A stretch of 64,000 nt of DNA from Propioniciclava soli. GTDB taxonomy: Bacteria; Actinomycetota; Actinomycetes; Propionibacteriales; Propionibacteriaceae. The position numbers were made by a program, and so were the translations under genes. Within the stretch, counting starts at the first letter, position 1, and each line of letters begins with the position of its first letter. Below the pieces are notes generated by a model. It was given only the letters and a program-made list of their open reading frames with translations, made no database searches and was not told the origin of the DNA. Location: positions 62,001-126,000 of the forward strand of contig NZ_JACYOT010000005.1 of assembly GCF_014858005.1 (NCBI RefSeq), given 5' to 3'. Of the stretch, positions 36,895-45,566 are shown in pieces.

Positions 36895-37446
36895 TCACCC
36901 GGCGACGTCGGCCGCCCAGGCCTTGGCCAGCAGCGTGCGGGTGTCGTCGAGCAACTGGGGCAACGCCTTGGTGCGGCCGACGACCGGCAGGAAGTTCGCG
37001 TCCCCCTGCCAGCGCGGCACGACGTGGGCGTGGAGGTGCGCCTGGATCCCCGCCCCGGCCACCTCGCCCTGGTTGATGCCCAGGTTGAACCCCGCGGGGT
37101 GGGACACCGCGCGGATCACCCGCATGGCCCGCTGCACCAGGGCGGTGACCTCCGCGCTCTCGGCGTCGGTCAGCTCGGTGAAATCGCTGACGTGGCGGTA
37201 GGGGCACACCAGCAGGTGGCCGGGGTTGTACGGGTAGAGGTTCAGCACCGCGTAGGCCACCTCGCCGCGGCCGACGACGAGCCCCTCGGCGTCACTGCGG
37301 CCCGGTGCCCGGCAGAACGGGCACTGACCCGCGGAGGCGTCGGCGGGCTTGTTCTCCCCGTCGATGTACACCATGCGGTGCGGCGTCCAGAGCCGCTCGA
37401 AGGCGTCGCCGACGCCGGCGAACGACTCCGGACGCTCCGCGGTCAT
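36895..37446 (-). CDS. HIT-family hydrolase
   Basis: 183 residues. The histidine triad is HLHAHVV near residue 138 (HxHxHxx), and a CPFC motif near residue 48 is common in actinobacterial HIT proteins located after thrS. It probably hydrolyses dinucleoside polyphosphates or AMP-lysine type conjugates; in Mycobacterium the homologue is an AP4A phosphorylase. Its ATG overlaps the thrS stop (ATGA). Confidence 0.92.
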   Translation of the reverse strand: MTAERPESFAGVGDAFERLWTPHRMVYIDGENKPADASAGQCPFCRAPGRSDAEGLVVGRGEVAYAVLNLYPYNPGHLLVCPYRHVSDFTELTDAESAEVTALVQRAMRVIRAVSHPAGFNLGINQGEVAGAGIQAHLHAHVVPRWQGDANFLPVVGRTKALPQLLDDTRTLLAKAWAADVAG

Positions 37447-39485
37447 GCCAGGGCCTCCGCCGTGGGGCTGTCGTTGCGGCGGCCCGCCACCCAGTCGGCG
37501 ATCAGGGCGACGGCGTCCGCCACCGGCACCCCGTTGCGCTGGCTGCCGTCGCGGAACCGGAACGACACCGCGCCGGCCTCGACGTCCTCGCCCCCGGCGA
37601 TGAGCACGAACGGCACCTTCTCCTTGGCGGCGTTGCGGATCTTCTTGCCGAAGCGGTCGTCGCTGTCGTCGACCTCCACCCGGACGCCGGCCGCGCGCAG
37701 CTGCCCCGCGACGCCCTCGAGGTGCTCGGCGAAGGCCTCGGCGACCGGCACGGCGATGACCTGCACCGGGCTCAGCCAGGCCGGGAAGGCGCCCGCGTAG
37801 TGTTCGATGAGGACGCCCATGAAGCGCTCGATCGAGCCGAACTTGGCCGAGTGGATCATGACGGGCCGCTGGCGGCTGCCGTCGGAGGCCGTGTACTCCA
37901 GACCGAAGCGCTCCGGCTGGTTGAAGTCGTACTGGATCGTCGACATCTGCCAGGTGCGGCCAATGGCGTCCTTGGCCTGGATGGAGATCTTGGGCCCGTA
38001 GAACGCGGCCCCACCGGGATCGGGGACGACCGGCAGGCCGGACTCCTCCGCGATCTGCGCCAGGATCGCCGTGGCCTCGTCCCATTGGGCGTCGGTGCCG
38101 ATGAACTTGTCGGCCTTCTTGCCGTCGACATCGCGGGTGGAGAGCTCCAGCACCACGTCGGTCAGGCCGAAGTCGGTGAGCAGCCCCAGCACGAACCGCA
38201 GCAGGTGGCGCACCTCGTCGGGCGCCTGCTCGCGCGTGCAGTAGCTGTGCGAGTCGTCCTGGGTGATCGAGCGGACGCGGGTGAGCCCCTGCACCACGCC
38301 GGACTTCTCGTCGCGGTACACGGTGCCGAACTCGAAGAACCGCAGCGGCAGCTCGCGGTAGCTCCGCCCGCGCGAGGCGAAGATGAGGTTGTGCATCGGG
38401 CAGTTCATCGCCTTGAGCCGGTAGGCCTGCCCGCCCTTGACGACGTTGCCCTGCGCGTCGCGCTCGGCGTCCTCCAGCAGCGCCGGGAACATGCCCTCGG
38501 CGTAGTAGGGCAGGTGCCCGGAGGTGTGGAACAACTCCTCCTTGGCGATGTGTGGCGTCCCGACGTAGTCGAAGCCGTTGGCGACGTGCGCGGCCCGCAC
38601 GTAGTCCTCCATCGTCCGCTTGAGGACGCCGCCGCGGGGGTGGAACAACGGCAGCCCGGATCCCACGAGATCGTGGAAGCTGAACAGGTCGAGCTCGGCA
38701 CCGATGCGGCGGTGGTCGCGCCGAGCGGCCTCCTCCAGGCGGGTGCGGTAGGCCTGCAGATCCTCCTTGGACGCCCACGCGGTGCCGTAGAGGCGCTGCA
38801 GGGCGGCGTTGCTCTGGTCGCCGCGCCAGTAGGCGGCGCTGGTGCGGGTCAGCGCCCAGCCGTTGCCGAGGTAGCCGGTGTGCGGCACGTGGGGCCCGCG
38901 GCACAGATCCTGCCACGCGACACTGCCGTCGCGGCGCTCATTGGCGTAGATCGTGAGCTCGCCGGCGCCGACCTCGACCGAGGCGCCCTCAGTGTCGGAC
39001 GCCGCGCCCTTCAGCCCGATCAGCTCGAGCTTGAACGGCTCGGACGCCAACTCCTCGCGCGCCTCGGCGTCGGTCACGACGCGCCGGACGAACCGCTGCC
39101 GCTCCTTCACGATGCGGCCCATGGCCTTCTCGACCGCCGCCAGGTCGTCCGGGGTGAGCGGCTCGGTCTCGAAGTCGTAGTAGAAACCGTCGACGATCGG
39201 CGGGCCGATGCCGAGCTTCGTGTCGGCCCGCAGGCCCTGCAGCGCCTGGGCGGCCACGTGGGCCGCGGAGTGACGAAGGATCGACAGTCCCTCGGGCTCG
39301 GCCAGGGTCACGGGCTCGACGACGTCGCCGTCGCTGACCTCGCGGGCCAGGTCGAGCACCTCGCCGCCGATGCGCATGGCGACGACGCTGCGGTCGCCGC
39401 CGAACAGGTCGAGCCCCGTGGTCGTCGTCTCCAGCGGCCTGGTCTCTTTCTCGTCGGATCGCAGGACGGTGATCTGGGCGGACAA
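37443..39485 (-). CDS. thrS: Threonyl-tRNA synthetase
   Basis: 680 residues from a TTG start (39485) with SD AAGGGA seven bases upstream; a longer ORF from an ATG at 39521 lacks an SD and adds 12 residues unlike family N-termini. Domains in order: TGS-like N-terminus ([14 protein letters not shown]), editing domain with HSAAHVAAQ, class II catalytic core with zinc-binding MNCPMH, motif 2 [12 protein letters not shown] and motif 3 [15 protein letters not shown], and the anticodon-binding domain ([27 protein letters not shown]). Attaches threonine to tRNA-Thr. Confidence 0.96.
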   Translation of the reverse strand: MSAQITVLRSDEKETRPLETTTTGLDLFGGDRSVVAMRIGGEVLDLAREVSDGDVVEPVTLAEPEGLSILRHSAAHVAAQALQGLRADTKLGIGPPIVDGFYYDFETEPLTPDDLAAVEKAMGRIVKERQRFVRRVVTDAEAREELASEPFKLELIGLKGAASDTEGASVEVGAGELTIYANERRDGSVAWQDLCRGPHVPHTGYLGNGWALTRTSAAYWRGDQSNAALQRLYGTAWASKEDLQAYRTRLEEAARRDHRRIGAELDLFSFHDLVGSGLPLFHPRGGVLKRTMEDYVRAAHVANGFDYVGTPHIAKEELFHTSGHLPYYAEGMFPALLEDAERDAQGNVVKGGQAYRLKAMNCPMHNLIFASRGRSYRELPLRFFEFGTVYRDEKSGVVQGLTRVRSITQDDSHSYCTREQAPDEVRHLLRFVLGLLTDFGLTDVVLELSTRDVDGKKADKFIGTDAQWDEATAILAQIAEESGLPVVPDPGGAAFYGPKISIQAKDAIGRTWQMSTIQYDFNQPERFGLEYTASDGSRQRPVMIHSAKFGSIERFMGVLIEHYAGAFPAWLSPVQVIAVPVAEAFAEHLEGVAGQLRAAGVRVEVDDSDDRFGKKIRNAAKEKVPFVLIAGGEDVEAGAVSFRFRDGSQRNGVPVADAVALIADWVAGRRNDSPTAEALA

Positions 39486-39563
39486 CGCGGGTTCCCTTCG
39501 TCGTGGATGGACGCCTGCCATTGTGCCCCATGTGGGGTGATTCCCCCGCCGGGGGCGTCCGGC

Positions 39564-40403
39564 TCAGGCGGGGGGTGGCGCGAGGGGGAACGGGTGCGGC
39601 CAGGCCGGGTTGTGGCCGTGCAGAATCACCAGGAAGACGATGACGTCGAACAGCAGGTGCAGCACCACGACGTAGGTGAGGTTCTTGGTGAGGCCGAAGA
39701 TCGCACCCTGGATGAGCGCGAACGGCACGGTGAGCAGCGGCCCCCACGCCTGGTAGCCGAGCTCCCACAGGAACGAGACGAAGATCGTGGCCTGGAGCAC
39801 GTTGGCCTGCCAGGTCGGGAAGTGGCGGCGGAACAGCGCGAACACGGTGCAGATGAAGAAGAGTTCGTCCCACAGCCCGACCACGTTGACGCCGACGAGG
39901 AGGCGTCCGATCTCGCTCGGGGTGGTGATCGCCGGCCAGTTCTCATAGACGCCGGAGGACAGGAAGTAGGACGGCAGGAGGAAGTAGGCGGCCGTCAGGA
40001 CGCCGACGAGGTAGGCCCACTGGGCGCCCGACCAGCGCCAGCCACCCCAGGGGAAGCGCACCGCGTCCACGCCGAACACCCGGTGCGAGAGCCACCACGG
40101 CACGGCGACCGCCGCGGTGAGCACCACGCCGAACGTGAAGAACATCGGCCAGCTGATGTCGGCCTTGAGGGGGATGAGGCTGATGATGGCGAGCCCGGCG
40201 GCGACGCAGGCCAGGTCGGGCAACAGCCGGTCGGAGAGCCGCCGGGCATCCGTGACGGCCGCCCCGATCAGGCCGGCCACGATGAGCAGATACCCGGTCG
40301 AGCTGTCGAGCGCGGCGAACAGGAACACCGCTGCCAGGGCCACAGCCGCGGCCGGCACCAGCCCCCAGGCGCTCGTGTGCTGCGTCCGGGCCGAAGGGGT
40401 CAT
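39564..40403 (-). CDS. CPBP-like membrane protein with degenerate protease motif
   Basis: 279 residues, about eight hydrophobic segments. Toward the C-terminus a WDELFFICTVFALFRRHFP segment stands where the EExxxR motif of CPBP proteases should be (Asp-Glu, and Arg shifted), FVSFLWELGYQ replaces FxxxxH, and LHLLFDV matches motif 3. So the fold is likely CPBP but metal-binding motifs are altered; it may be inactive or a divergent subgroup. It lies upstream of thrS on the same strand. Confidence 0.7.
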   Translation of the reverse strand: MTPSARTQHTSAWGLVPAAAVALAAVFLFAALDSSTGYLLIVAGLIGAAVTDARRLSDRLLPDLACVAAGLAIISLIPLKADISWPMFFTFGVVLTAAVAVPWWLSHRVFGVDAVRFPWGGWRWSGAQWAYLVGVLTAAYFLLPSYFLSSGVYENWPAITTPSEIGRLLVGVNVVGLWDELFFICTVFALFRRHFPTWQANVLQATIFVSFLWELGYQAWGPLLTVPFALIQGAIFGLTKNLTYVVVLHLLFDVIVFLVILHGHNPAWPHPFPLAPPPA

Positions 40404-40476
40404 GCGCCCAGCCTGTCATGTCCGCCCAGCGGGGCGCTCCACCGACCCCACCCCCGAGCGCCTATCATCACGCCCG

Positions 40477-41367
40477 ATGAGTGAAATCGGACCCGAAGAA
40501 TTCACCACGCGTCTGCGCGACGCGATGGCCGCCCGCGACCTGCCGCTGGACCGCATCCAGGCCCACCTGGCGGCCGCGGGCGTCCCCGTCTCCTCGGCGA
40601 CCCTCAGCTACTGGCGCTCCGGGCGGTCCCGGCCGTGGCGTCGGCAGTCGTTCGAGGCGGTGACCCAGCTGGAACGCATCCTCGGCGTCGCGCCCGGGCA
40701 CCTCACCGACGTGTTGCCCGAGACCCGCCGGGCCGAGTGGAACCCGCTCAGCGTCCTCCCCCAACGGGAAATCACCGAGTCGATCGTCGCTGACCTCACG
40801 ACCGACCTCACCCGCCGGTGGCGACGCATCGCGGTGGAGGACCTCCTGTTCATCGACGACCAGCGCCACGAGGTGCGCCAACGGACGCGCATGACGGTGG
40901 AGGCACTCGTCGACGACGCCGTCGGCTGGCCGGTGGTCGTGTACGCCGACGACGACGCCGAGGCCGGCGGCCTGCGGGCCGTGTCGGGGTGCGTCATCGG
41001 GGACGTGGTGGCGGTGTCCGGCACCTCCATCCAGGTCGCCGAGGTGTTCACCCCCCGGCCGTTGCAGCGCGGCGAACGCACCGTCATCGAGTACGAGGTC
41101 GACTTCGGCGACACCCACGCCGAGGCCTATCGCGTCGGTCGCTCGCTGCCCGGCCCGGTGGCCCTGCTGAGCCTGGGCGTCCGATTCGCGGGGGAACTGC
41201 CGGCCGCACCCGGGGTGCGGGCCACCGCCCCGGGCGGCACGCAGCTCTCGATGGGGGCGCCCGCGCTGATCGGACGCGAACTGCGCTCGGTCACGCTCGA
41301 CGCGCCCCTCGGGGTCTACGAGCTGGAGTGGACGTGGTCGCCGGCCGAGGGCAGCTCCCAGGTGTGA
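40477..41367 (+). CDS. HTH-domain regulator with unknown C-terminal domain
   Basis: 296 residues. An XRE-like helix-turn-helix at about 8-72 (FTTRLRDAMAARDLPLDRIQAHLAAAGVPVSSATLSYWRSGRSRPWRRQSFEAVTQLERILGV) is followed by a 200-residue, beta-rich C-terminal part I do not recognise (WPVVVYADDDAEAGGLRAVSGCVIGDV...). The final 52 bp of the gene overlap the end of the convergent glutamate-cysteine-ligase-like gene, so the two transcripts are antisense to each other there. Confidence 0.75.
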   Translation: MSEIGPEEFTTRLRDAMAARDLPLDRIQAHLAAAGVPVSSATLSYWRSGRSRPWRRQSFEAVTQLERILGVAPGHLTDVLPETRRAEWNPLSVLPQREITESIVADLTTDLTRRWRRIAVEDLLFIDDQRHEVRQRTRMTVEALVDDAVGWPVVVYADDDAEAGGLRAVSGCVIGDVVAVSGTSIQVAEVFTPRPLQRGERTVIEYEVDFGDTHAEAYRVGRSLPGPVALLSLGVRFAGELPAAPGVRATAPGGTQLSMGAPALIGRELRSVTLDAPLGVYELEWTWSPAEGSSQV

Positions 41368-42827
41368 ACCGGCGCGTTGCCGTGCATGCCCTCGGCGTAC
41401 GCGCGGGTCATCGCGCGGAGCGCCTCGGCGCGGCCTGCTCCGCGCGACTCCAGGCGCTCGACGCAGGCGACCTGCCAGTCGGCCCCGTTGACGCCGGCCA
41501 GGCAGCGTCCCTCGATCACGCCGAGGTAGCGGTCGCGCAGGTCGGCGTCCACCCCCCAGGCCTCGAGGCCCGCGTGGGCCAGCGGCAGGAGGTGCCGCAG
41601 CACGAGCTCGCTGGCGGGCAGGTGGCCGAGGCCGGGCCAGAAGAGATCCGCGTCGATGCCTTGCGTGGCGCCTGCGATGAAGTTCTCGCGGGCGGTGCTG
41701 AACGCCATGCGCGACCACACCGGACGCTCCTGGTGCGCGAGCGCGTGGAGCACGCCGTGGAAGAACGCGGCGTTGGCCACGGTGTCGATGACGGTGGGCC
41801 CGGCGGGGAGCACCCGGTTCTCCAGGCGCAGGTGCGCCTCTCCCCCGACCGTGTCGTACACCGGCCGGTTCCAGCGGTAGATGGTGCCGTTGTGCAGCCG
41901 CATCTCGGCCAGCTCCGGGACGCCGCCGGCCTGCAGCACGGCGGCGGGATCCTCGTCCGACAGCTCGGGCAGCAACGCCGGGAAGTAGCGGGAGTTCTCC
42001 TCGAACAGGTCGAAGATCGAGGTGATCCAGCGCTCGCCGAAGAACACCCGGGGCCGGACGCCCTGGTTGGCGTACTCGACGGGACGCGTGTCGGCCGCCT
42101 GCGTGAACACGGGAATGCGACTCTCGGCCCACAACCGGTGGCCGAACACGAACGGCGAGTTCGCGCCGAGCGCGAGCTGGGGCCCGGCCAGGACGGTCGC
42201 GGCGTTCCAGTGGGGGGCGAAGTCCGCGGGACGGAGCTGGACGTGCAATTGCATCGACGTGCAGGCGGACTCCGGGGCCAGTGAGTCGGCCCAGGCCTGC
42301 AGGTGCTCCCCCGACGGGCCGGCGATGTCGAGGCCGATGTCCTCACCGCGGGCGGCCAGAACGGCGTCGTTGAGCGCGACGTAGCGCCGGCTCGGGCTCA
42401 TCCAGTCGCCCTCGAAGTGCTCCAGCAGCACCGTGGGCAGGATGCCCGTCATGACGATGTGGGTGTCGAGCTCGTTGCAGCGCCGTTCGGCGGCGTTCAG
42501 GGACGCCCGAAGGTTCGACTCAAGATCGGCGAGGCTGCGGCCGCGCAACGGGCCGGGGGGCACGTTGAACTCGATGTTGAAGCGGGCCAGTTCGTTCTGG
42601 AAGTCCTCATCGGCGATGGCGGCCAGGACGTCGGCGTTGTTCATGCGCGGCCCGTAATCGGCCGCGGCGAGATTCAGCTCGATCTCCATGCCGGTGAGCG
42701 GTTCACTGTCGACGAACGCATCAGCGACCAGCATCTGCTCCAGCGCATCGAGGCAGGCGAGCACCTTGTGGCGGTACTGGTGACGCTGCTCCCGGGTGAA
42801 CGTCGGCGTCTCGATCTCGGCTCCCAT
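41316..42827 (-). CDS. Glutamate-cysteine-ligase-family (GCS2-like) protein
   Basis: 503 residues. The conserved pattern GMEIELNLAAADYGPRMNNADVL, ELARFNIEFNVPPGPLRG, CTSMQLHVQLRP, RPRVFFGERWI and LRLENRVLPAGPTVIDTVANAAFF is that of a large actinobacterial family related to carboxylate-amine ligases of the GCS2 type. It should form an amide bond between a glutamate gamma-carboxyl and an amine in an ATP-dependent way; the product is unknown. In actinobacteria it is often a stand-alone gene. Start ATG at 42827. Confidence 0.85.
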   Translation of the reverse strand: MGAEIETPTFTREQRHQYRHKVLACLDALEQMLVADAFVDSEPLTGMEIELNLAAADYGPRMNNADVLAAIADEDFQNELARFNIEFNVPPGPLRGRSLADLESNLRASLNAAERRCNELDTHIVMTGILPTVLLEHFEGDWMSPSRRYVALNDAVLAARGEDIGLDIAGPSGEHLQAWADSLAPESACTSMQLHVQLRPADFAPHWNAATVLAGPQLALGANSPFVFGHRLWAESRIPVFTQAADTRPVEYANQGVRPRVFFGERWITSIFDLFEENSRYFPALLPELSDEDPAAVLQAGGVPELAEMRLHNGTIYRWNRPVYDTVGGEAHLRLENRVLPAGPTVIDTVANAAFFHGVLHALAHQERPVWSRMAFSTARENFIAGATQGIDADLFWPGLGHLPASELVLRHLLPLAHAGLEAWGVDADLRDRYLGVIEGRCLAGVNGADWQVACVERLESRGAGRAEALRAMTRAYAEGMHGNAPVHTWELPSAGDHVHSSS

Positions 42828-42998
42828 GCGCGGAGTATGCCCTACTCCCCCGGTTGTGCGGCACGCCCCCGACAGCATGCGGCCACGCCGGGCCGGGGTC
42901 GCCGGGGGTGGCATGCGAGGGCCACGGCTGGGGGGCGGCTCGTGAACGCGTGGTGGGCGGCTCGTCGACGGGTGGGCGTCCGCGGGTGGAAACGACAA

Positions 42999-43022
42999 CA
43001 CCTCCCGCCGGAGCGGGAGGTG
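42999..43022 (-). terminator. Terminator of the Gly-Cys-Val tRNA operon
   Basis: Perfect 10-bp hairpin (CACCTCCCGC, loop CGGA, GCGGGAGGTG) directly after tRNA-Val on the minus strand, followed on that strand by a T-rich TTGTCGTTTCC. Confidence 0.75.
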
Positions 43023-43024
43023 CG

Positions 43025-43100
43025 TGGTGGGCGGTACCAGACTTGAACTGATGACCTCTTCCGTGTCAGGGAAGCGCGCTACCAACTGCGCCAACCGCCC
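43025..43100 (-). tRNA. tRNA-Val (GAC)
   Basis: 76 nt including an encoded CCA end. Acceptor GGGCGGT pairs with ACCGCCC, D-arm GCGC..GCGC, anticodon stem CTTCC/GGAAG with loop CTGACAC (anticodon GAC), T-loop TTCAAGT. Last of three tRNAs in one transcript. Confidence 0.95.
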
Positions 43101-43101
43101 G

Positions 43102-43172
43102 AGGTGGAGACGGGATTTGAACCCGTGTACACGGATTTGCAGTCCGTTGCCTCGCCTCTCGGCCACTCCACC
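43102..43172 (-). tRNA. tRNA-Cys (GCA)
   Basis: 71 nt. Acceptor GGTGGAG/CTCCACC, anticodon stem CGGA/TCCG with loop CTGCAAA (anticodon GCA), T-arm ACGGG TTCAAAT CCCGT. No CCA encoded. Middle gene of the tRNA operon; one base separates it from tRNA-Val. Confidence 0.95.
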
Positions 43173-43217
43173 GGTGAAGAACCGGCCTCGTCATGGCAAG
43201 GTACGAGACCCTCTCCG

Positions 43218-43290
43218 AGCGGACGACGGGATTCGAACCCGCGACCCTCACCTTGGCAAGGTGATGCTCTACCAACTGAGCCACGTCCGC
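43218..43290 (-). tRNA. tRNA-Gly (GCC)
   Basis: 73 nt. Acceptor GCGGACG/CGTCCGC, anticodon stem CACCT/AGGTG with loop TGCCA (anticodon GCC), T-arm GCGGG TTCGAAT CCCGT. First gene of the Gly-Cys-Val tRNA operon, an order common in actinobacteria. Confidence 0.95.
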
Positions 43291-43332
43291 ATGCCCAGGC
43301 CCACCGGATCTCCCGGTTTCGGGGCGTGGAAC

Positions 43333-43361
43333 ACCATACTAAGGCTGGCCCAGATGTCCAA
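43333..43361 (-). promoter_or_regulatory. Promoter of the Gly-Cys-Val tRNA operon
   Basis: On the minus strand TTGGAC (43361-43356), a 17-bp spacer and TATGGT (43338-43333) form a good sigma-70-type promoter, about 43 bp before the tRNA-Gly 5' end. Confidence 0.65.
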
Positions 43362-43530
43362 ACCGGGGCCGCCCCGGCTGCCGGAGGGGGCCGGATCCGA
43401 GCTCGGGCGAGGGGTCTGCCGACCCGAGGGCTCCGCGTGCCCCGCCGCCCGGGGAGCCTGAGCGGTTCCGGGGGCTGAGCACGACTGGGGGCCGAGCGGT
43501 GGCGGACGTCAAGGCGGCCGGTCGCGACGA

Positions 43531-43561
43531 TTGTGCGGAGCGCCACCATCTCGGCTAAGGT
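43531..43561 (+). promoter_or_regulatory. Possible promoter of tRNA-Val(CAC)
   Basis: A TAAGGT -10-like box (43556-43561) is 10 nt before the mature tRNA. TTGTGC at 43531-43536 is a -35 candidate but the spacer is 19 bp. The rest of 43362-43530 shows no gene. Confidence 0.45.
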
Positions 43562-43571
43562 GTCTCACCGC

Positions 43572-43643
43572 GGGCGATTGGCGCAGTGGTAGCGCGCTTC
43601 GTTCACACCGAAGAGGTCACTGGTTCGAACCCAGTATCGCCCA
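43572..43643 (+). tRNA. tRNA-Val (CAC)
   Basis: 72 nt. Acceptor GGGCGAT/ATCGCCC, anticodon stem CTTCG/CGAAG with loop TTCACAC (anticodon CAC), T-arm ACTGG TTCGAAC CCAGT. No CCA encoded. It faces away from the other tRNA operon and borders the 1.1-kb gene-free region. Confidence 0.95.
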
Positions 43644-43928
43644 CCGCACGAGCCGTCCGGATTCTCCGGGCGGCTCGCTTCGTTCTCGGGACGCCGCCCC
43701 GCGCCCCCCGTCGGGTGCGCAGCGCCCCAGGCGACCCGTGCCGCGCGCGCTGCACCACCGCCGTTCGACATTCGGACCCGAGAAAATGGCGCCATGGCAC
43801 GGATCTTTCGGGTCCAAACCGCCGGGCCGAGCCACGCCGGCGCGCCGCGGCGGTCGCCACCCGGACGCGAGCGGCTCCCGAGTGTTGCTGGCCAGCTGGC
43901 GATCGTCGAGGACGCCGCCGCTCCCCCC

Positions 43929-44077
43929 GCCGTCCGCCAGCGTCGACAACCCGAGCACAAGCCCGGCTCCCCGACGCCCCGCCGTCCGCCAGCGTCGACA
44001 ACCCGAGCACAAGCCCGGCTCCCCGACCCCGCCGTCCGCCAGCGTCGACAACCCGAGCACAAGCCCGCCTCCTCGAC
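43929..44077. repeat. Three-copy ~50-bp tandem repeat
   Basis: Units start at 43929, 43981 and 44031 with GCCGTCCGCCAGCGTCGACA and continue through ACCCGAGCACAAGCCCG. Copies 1 and 2 are nearly identical (52 and 50 bp); copy 3 diverges in its last bases. There are no unique spacers, so this is a tandem array and not a CRISPR. Confidence 0.85.
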
Positions 44078-44195
44078 GCGCCTGCTGCCGCGCCGGACGC
44101 CGCGGCGTCCGACCACCCCGTCGTTGCGGCCACTGCCCTGTTGCCCGCAGCGCCACCCTGCCCTTCCGTCCACCACCCTGCCCCTCCGACCGCCT

Positions 44196-44254
44196 CCCTG
44201 CTCAAAGCCCACCCCCTGCTGTCGCAACGGCAGGGGGGTGGGCATTGAGCAGGG
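44196..44254. repeat. Long stable hairpin
   Basis: A 24-nt arm (44196-44219) pairs with 44230-44254 across a 10-nt loop, with one bulged G and one mismatch; weaker pairing extends the stem outward to roughly 44175-44275. No U-tract follows on either strand. Confidence 0.75.
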
Positions 44255-44754
44255 GGGCGGCCACGAGGGCAGGGAGGAGCGCGCTGAACCAGGGAATCCG
44301 CACAGCCAAGCGAGCCGGGCAACTGCGTGGCGGCACGACGTCGGCACGGCGAGACGCGGGCACGATCGGGCGGCTCCCTGCGGCGCGCAGCACCGCCACG
44401 GCATCATCACGACACCGCCACAGCCCAGCCCAGCACAACCCAGCACAGCACCACTGCCTGCACCAGAAACGCACAGCACCACTACCCGCACCGGCACAGC
44501 ACCCCCACGGCGCAGCATGGTTCGTGTCAGGAGGCTCGCCGTACCCCAGCCGGATCGGCAATCCCAGCCCCCAGGCAAGCCGCCCCGGCGGATGCGGCAC
44601 CCAATACAGCCGGCGCCCGGGACTGGTGATCTCAGGATGCAAGACACATGACCACATCGTGGAATGTCCTTCTTGCCACGCTCGCACCATTTAAGTCACC
44701 ATGACTCATGTCAAGCGGCAACGGAGCCGACGCACCGATGAGGGAGGTTCCGAC

Positions 44755-45540
44755 ATGACCGCACCCGCACTCGTCCTGGTTGCTCCTGGGAGCCGGGAAG
44801 CCCGCGTCTCTCGCGTGGCGACGGCACTCCGCGCCGAACTCAGGCAGGCACGCCCCGACATTGCCTGCGAGGTGGCCGTCGGCGCCCCCGACGAGCCCGG
44901 CATCGCCTTGGCGGTGTCGCGTGCCGTGTCCGGAGGGGCCACCGAGGTCGTCCTGGTGCCGCTGGATCTCGCCCACGCCGTGGACGTCGACCCCGGCCTG
45001 CACGGGGCCGCCGACGATGCCCGCCGCGATCACCCCGGCCTCGCGGTCGCCGTCGCGCGACCCGTGGGCCCGGAGGCGTCGCTGCTGGCGGTGCTCGACG
45101 TGCGGTTGCGGGGTGCGCTGGCGTCCGCCCGCATCCTGGAACTCGACGGCTTGGTGCTCAGCGCCGCCACCAACGGTGACACGCGCGGCGCGGCGCTGCT
45201 CGCGCGGCGCGCACGGCAGTGGTCCACCCACCACCGGCTCCCCTGCCTGGTGGCGGTGGCGGACGGCACGGGTCCGTCCGTGGCCCACGCGGTCGCCGGG
45301 CTGCGTGCACAGGGACGCCGACACATCGCCGTCGGCTCGCTGTTCTGGGCGCCGGACGAGGCCTACGCGCAACAGAGCGAGGTGGCGGTGCGTGCTGGCG
45401 CGCTGGCGGTCTCCGAACCGCTCGGGGCGACCCGGGAACTCACCGAACTGCTGCTCGCCCGGTACGCGTACGCCGCGATGGACCTGCTCGACGCCGACCT
45501 GCACATCGCCGGCCCGGTCCGGCTGGCCGCGTCCGCCTGA
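44755..45540 (+). CDS. CbiX/SirB-type sirohydrochlorin chelatase family protein
   Basis: 261 residues. Two CbiX-like halves: LVLVAPGSREARVSRVATAL...VVLVPLDLAHAVDVDPGLH in the first and LPCLVAVADGTGPSVAHAVAGL...HIAVGSLFWAPDEAYA in the second. Such proteins insert Fe or Co into sirohydrochlorin for siroheme or cobalamin. The usual first-repeat His (HGS) is replaced by Pro-Gly-Ser (APGS) in the sequence, so metal chelation is not assured. The ATG at 44755 with AGGGAGG 7 nt upstream is preferred over an upstream in-frame ATG at 44701. No siroheme or B12 genes are adjacent. Confidence 0.75.
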   Translation: MTAPALVLVAPGSREARVSRVATALRAELRQARPDIACEVAVGAPDEPGIALAVSRAVSGGATEVVLVPLDLAHAVDVDPGLHGAADDARRDHPGLAVAVARPVGPEASLLAVLDVRLRGALASARILELDGLVLSAATNGDTRGAALLARRARQWSTHHRLPCLVAVADGTGPSVAHAVAGLRAQGRRHIAVGSLFWAPDEAYAQQSEVAVRAGALAVSEPLGATRELTELLLARYAYAAMDLLDADLHIAGPVRLAASA

Positions 45541-45566
45541 GCCGAGGCGCAGCCCACCGGTTCGGC

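Larger units (their letters stand above)
43644..44754. other. 1.1-kb region without a credible gene, rich in repeats
   Basis: Several overlapping open frames exist on both strands but all have repetitive Pro/Arg/Ser/His-rich products, no recognisable start signals and no family resemblance. The region contains a three-copy ~50-bp tandem repeat, a strong long hairpin and a CA/GCA-rich stretch (about 44400-44515), and its last 150 bp lead into the CbiX gene. It lies directly 3' of a tRNA gene, a typical integration position, but no integrase or direct attachment repeat is visible. Confidence 0.55.

Noticed and set aside
39486-39521. Longer thrS start at ATG 39521
   Set aside because: No Shine-Dalgarno sequence and extra residues unlike family; the TTG at 39485 has AAGGGA at the right distance.
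43025-43643. Integrated element at the tRNA cluster
   Set aside because: No integrase, transposase or duplicated tRNA 3' end is seen; the tRNA genes are intact.
43929-44077. Possible CRISPR array
   Set aside because: Units are about 50 bp and adjoin directly without unique spacers; no cas genes are present.
43531-44694. Long plus- and minus-strand reading frames (285-387 codons) in the region after tRNA-Val
   Set aside because: They overlap the tRNA, are dominated by Pro, Arg, Ser and His from repeat translation, lack an SD and resemble no family; GC-rich DNA gives such open frames by chance.
44701-44754. N-terminal extension of the CbiX protein from ATG 44701
   Set aside because: The extension is highly basic and unlike the family, and the ATG at 44755 has a strong SD.
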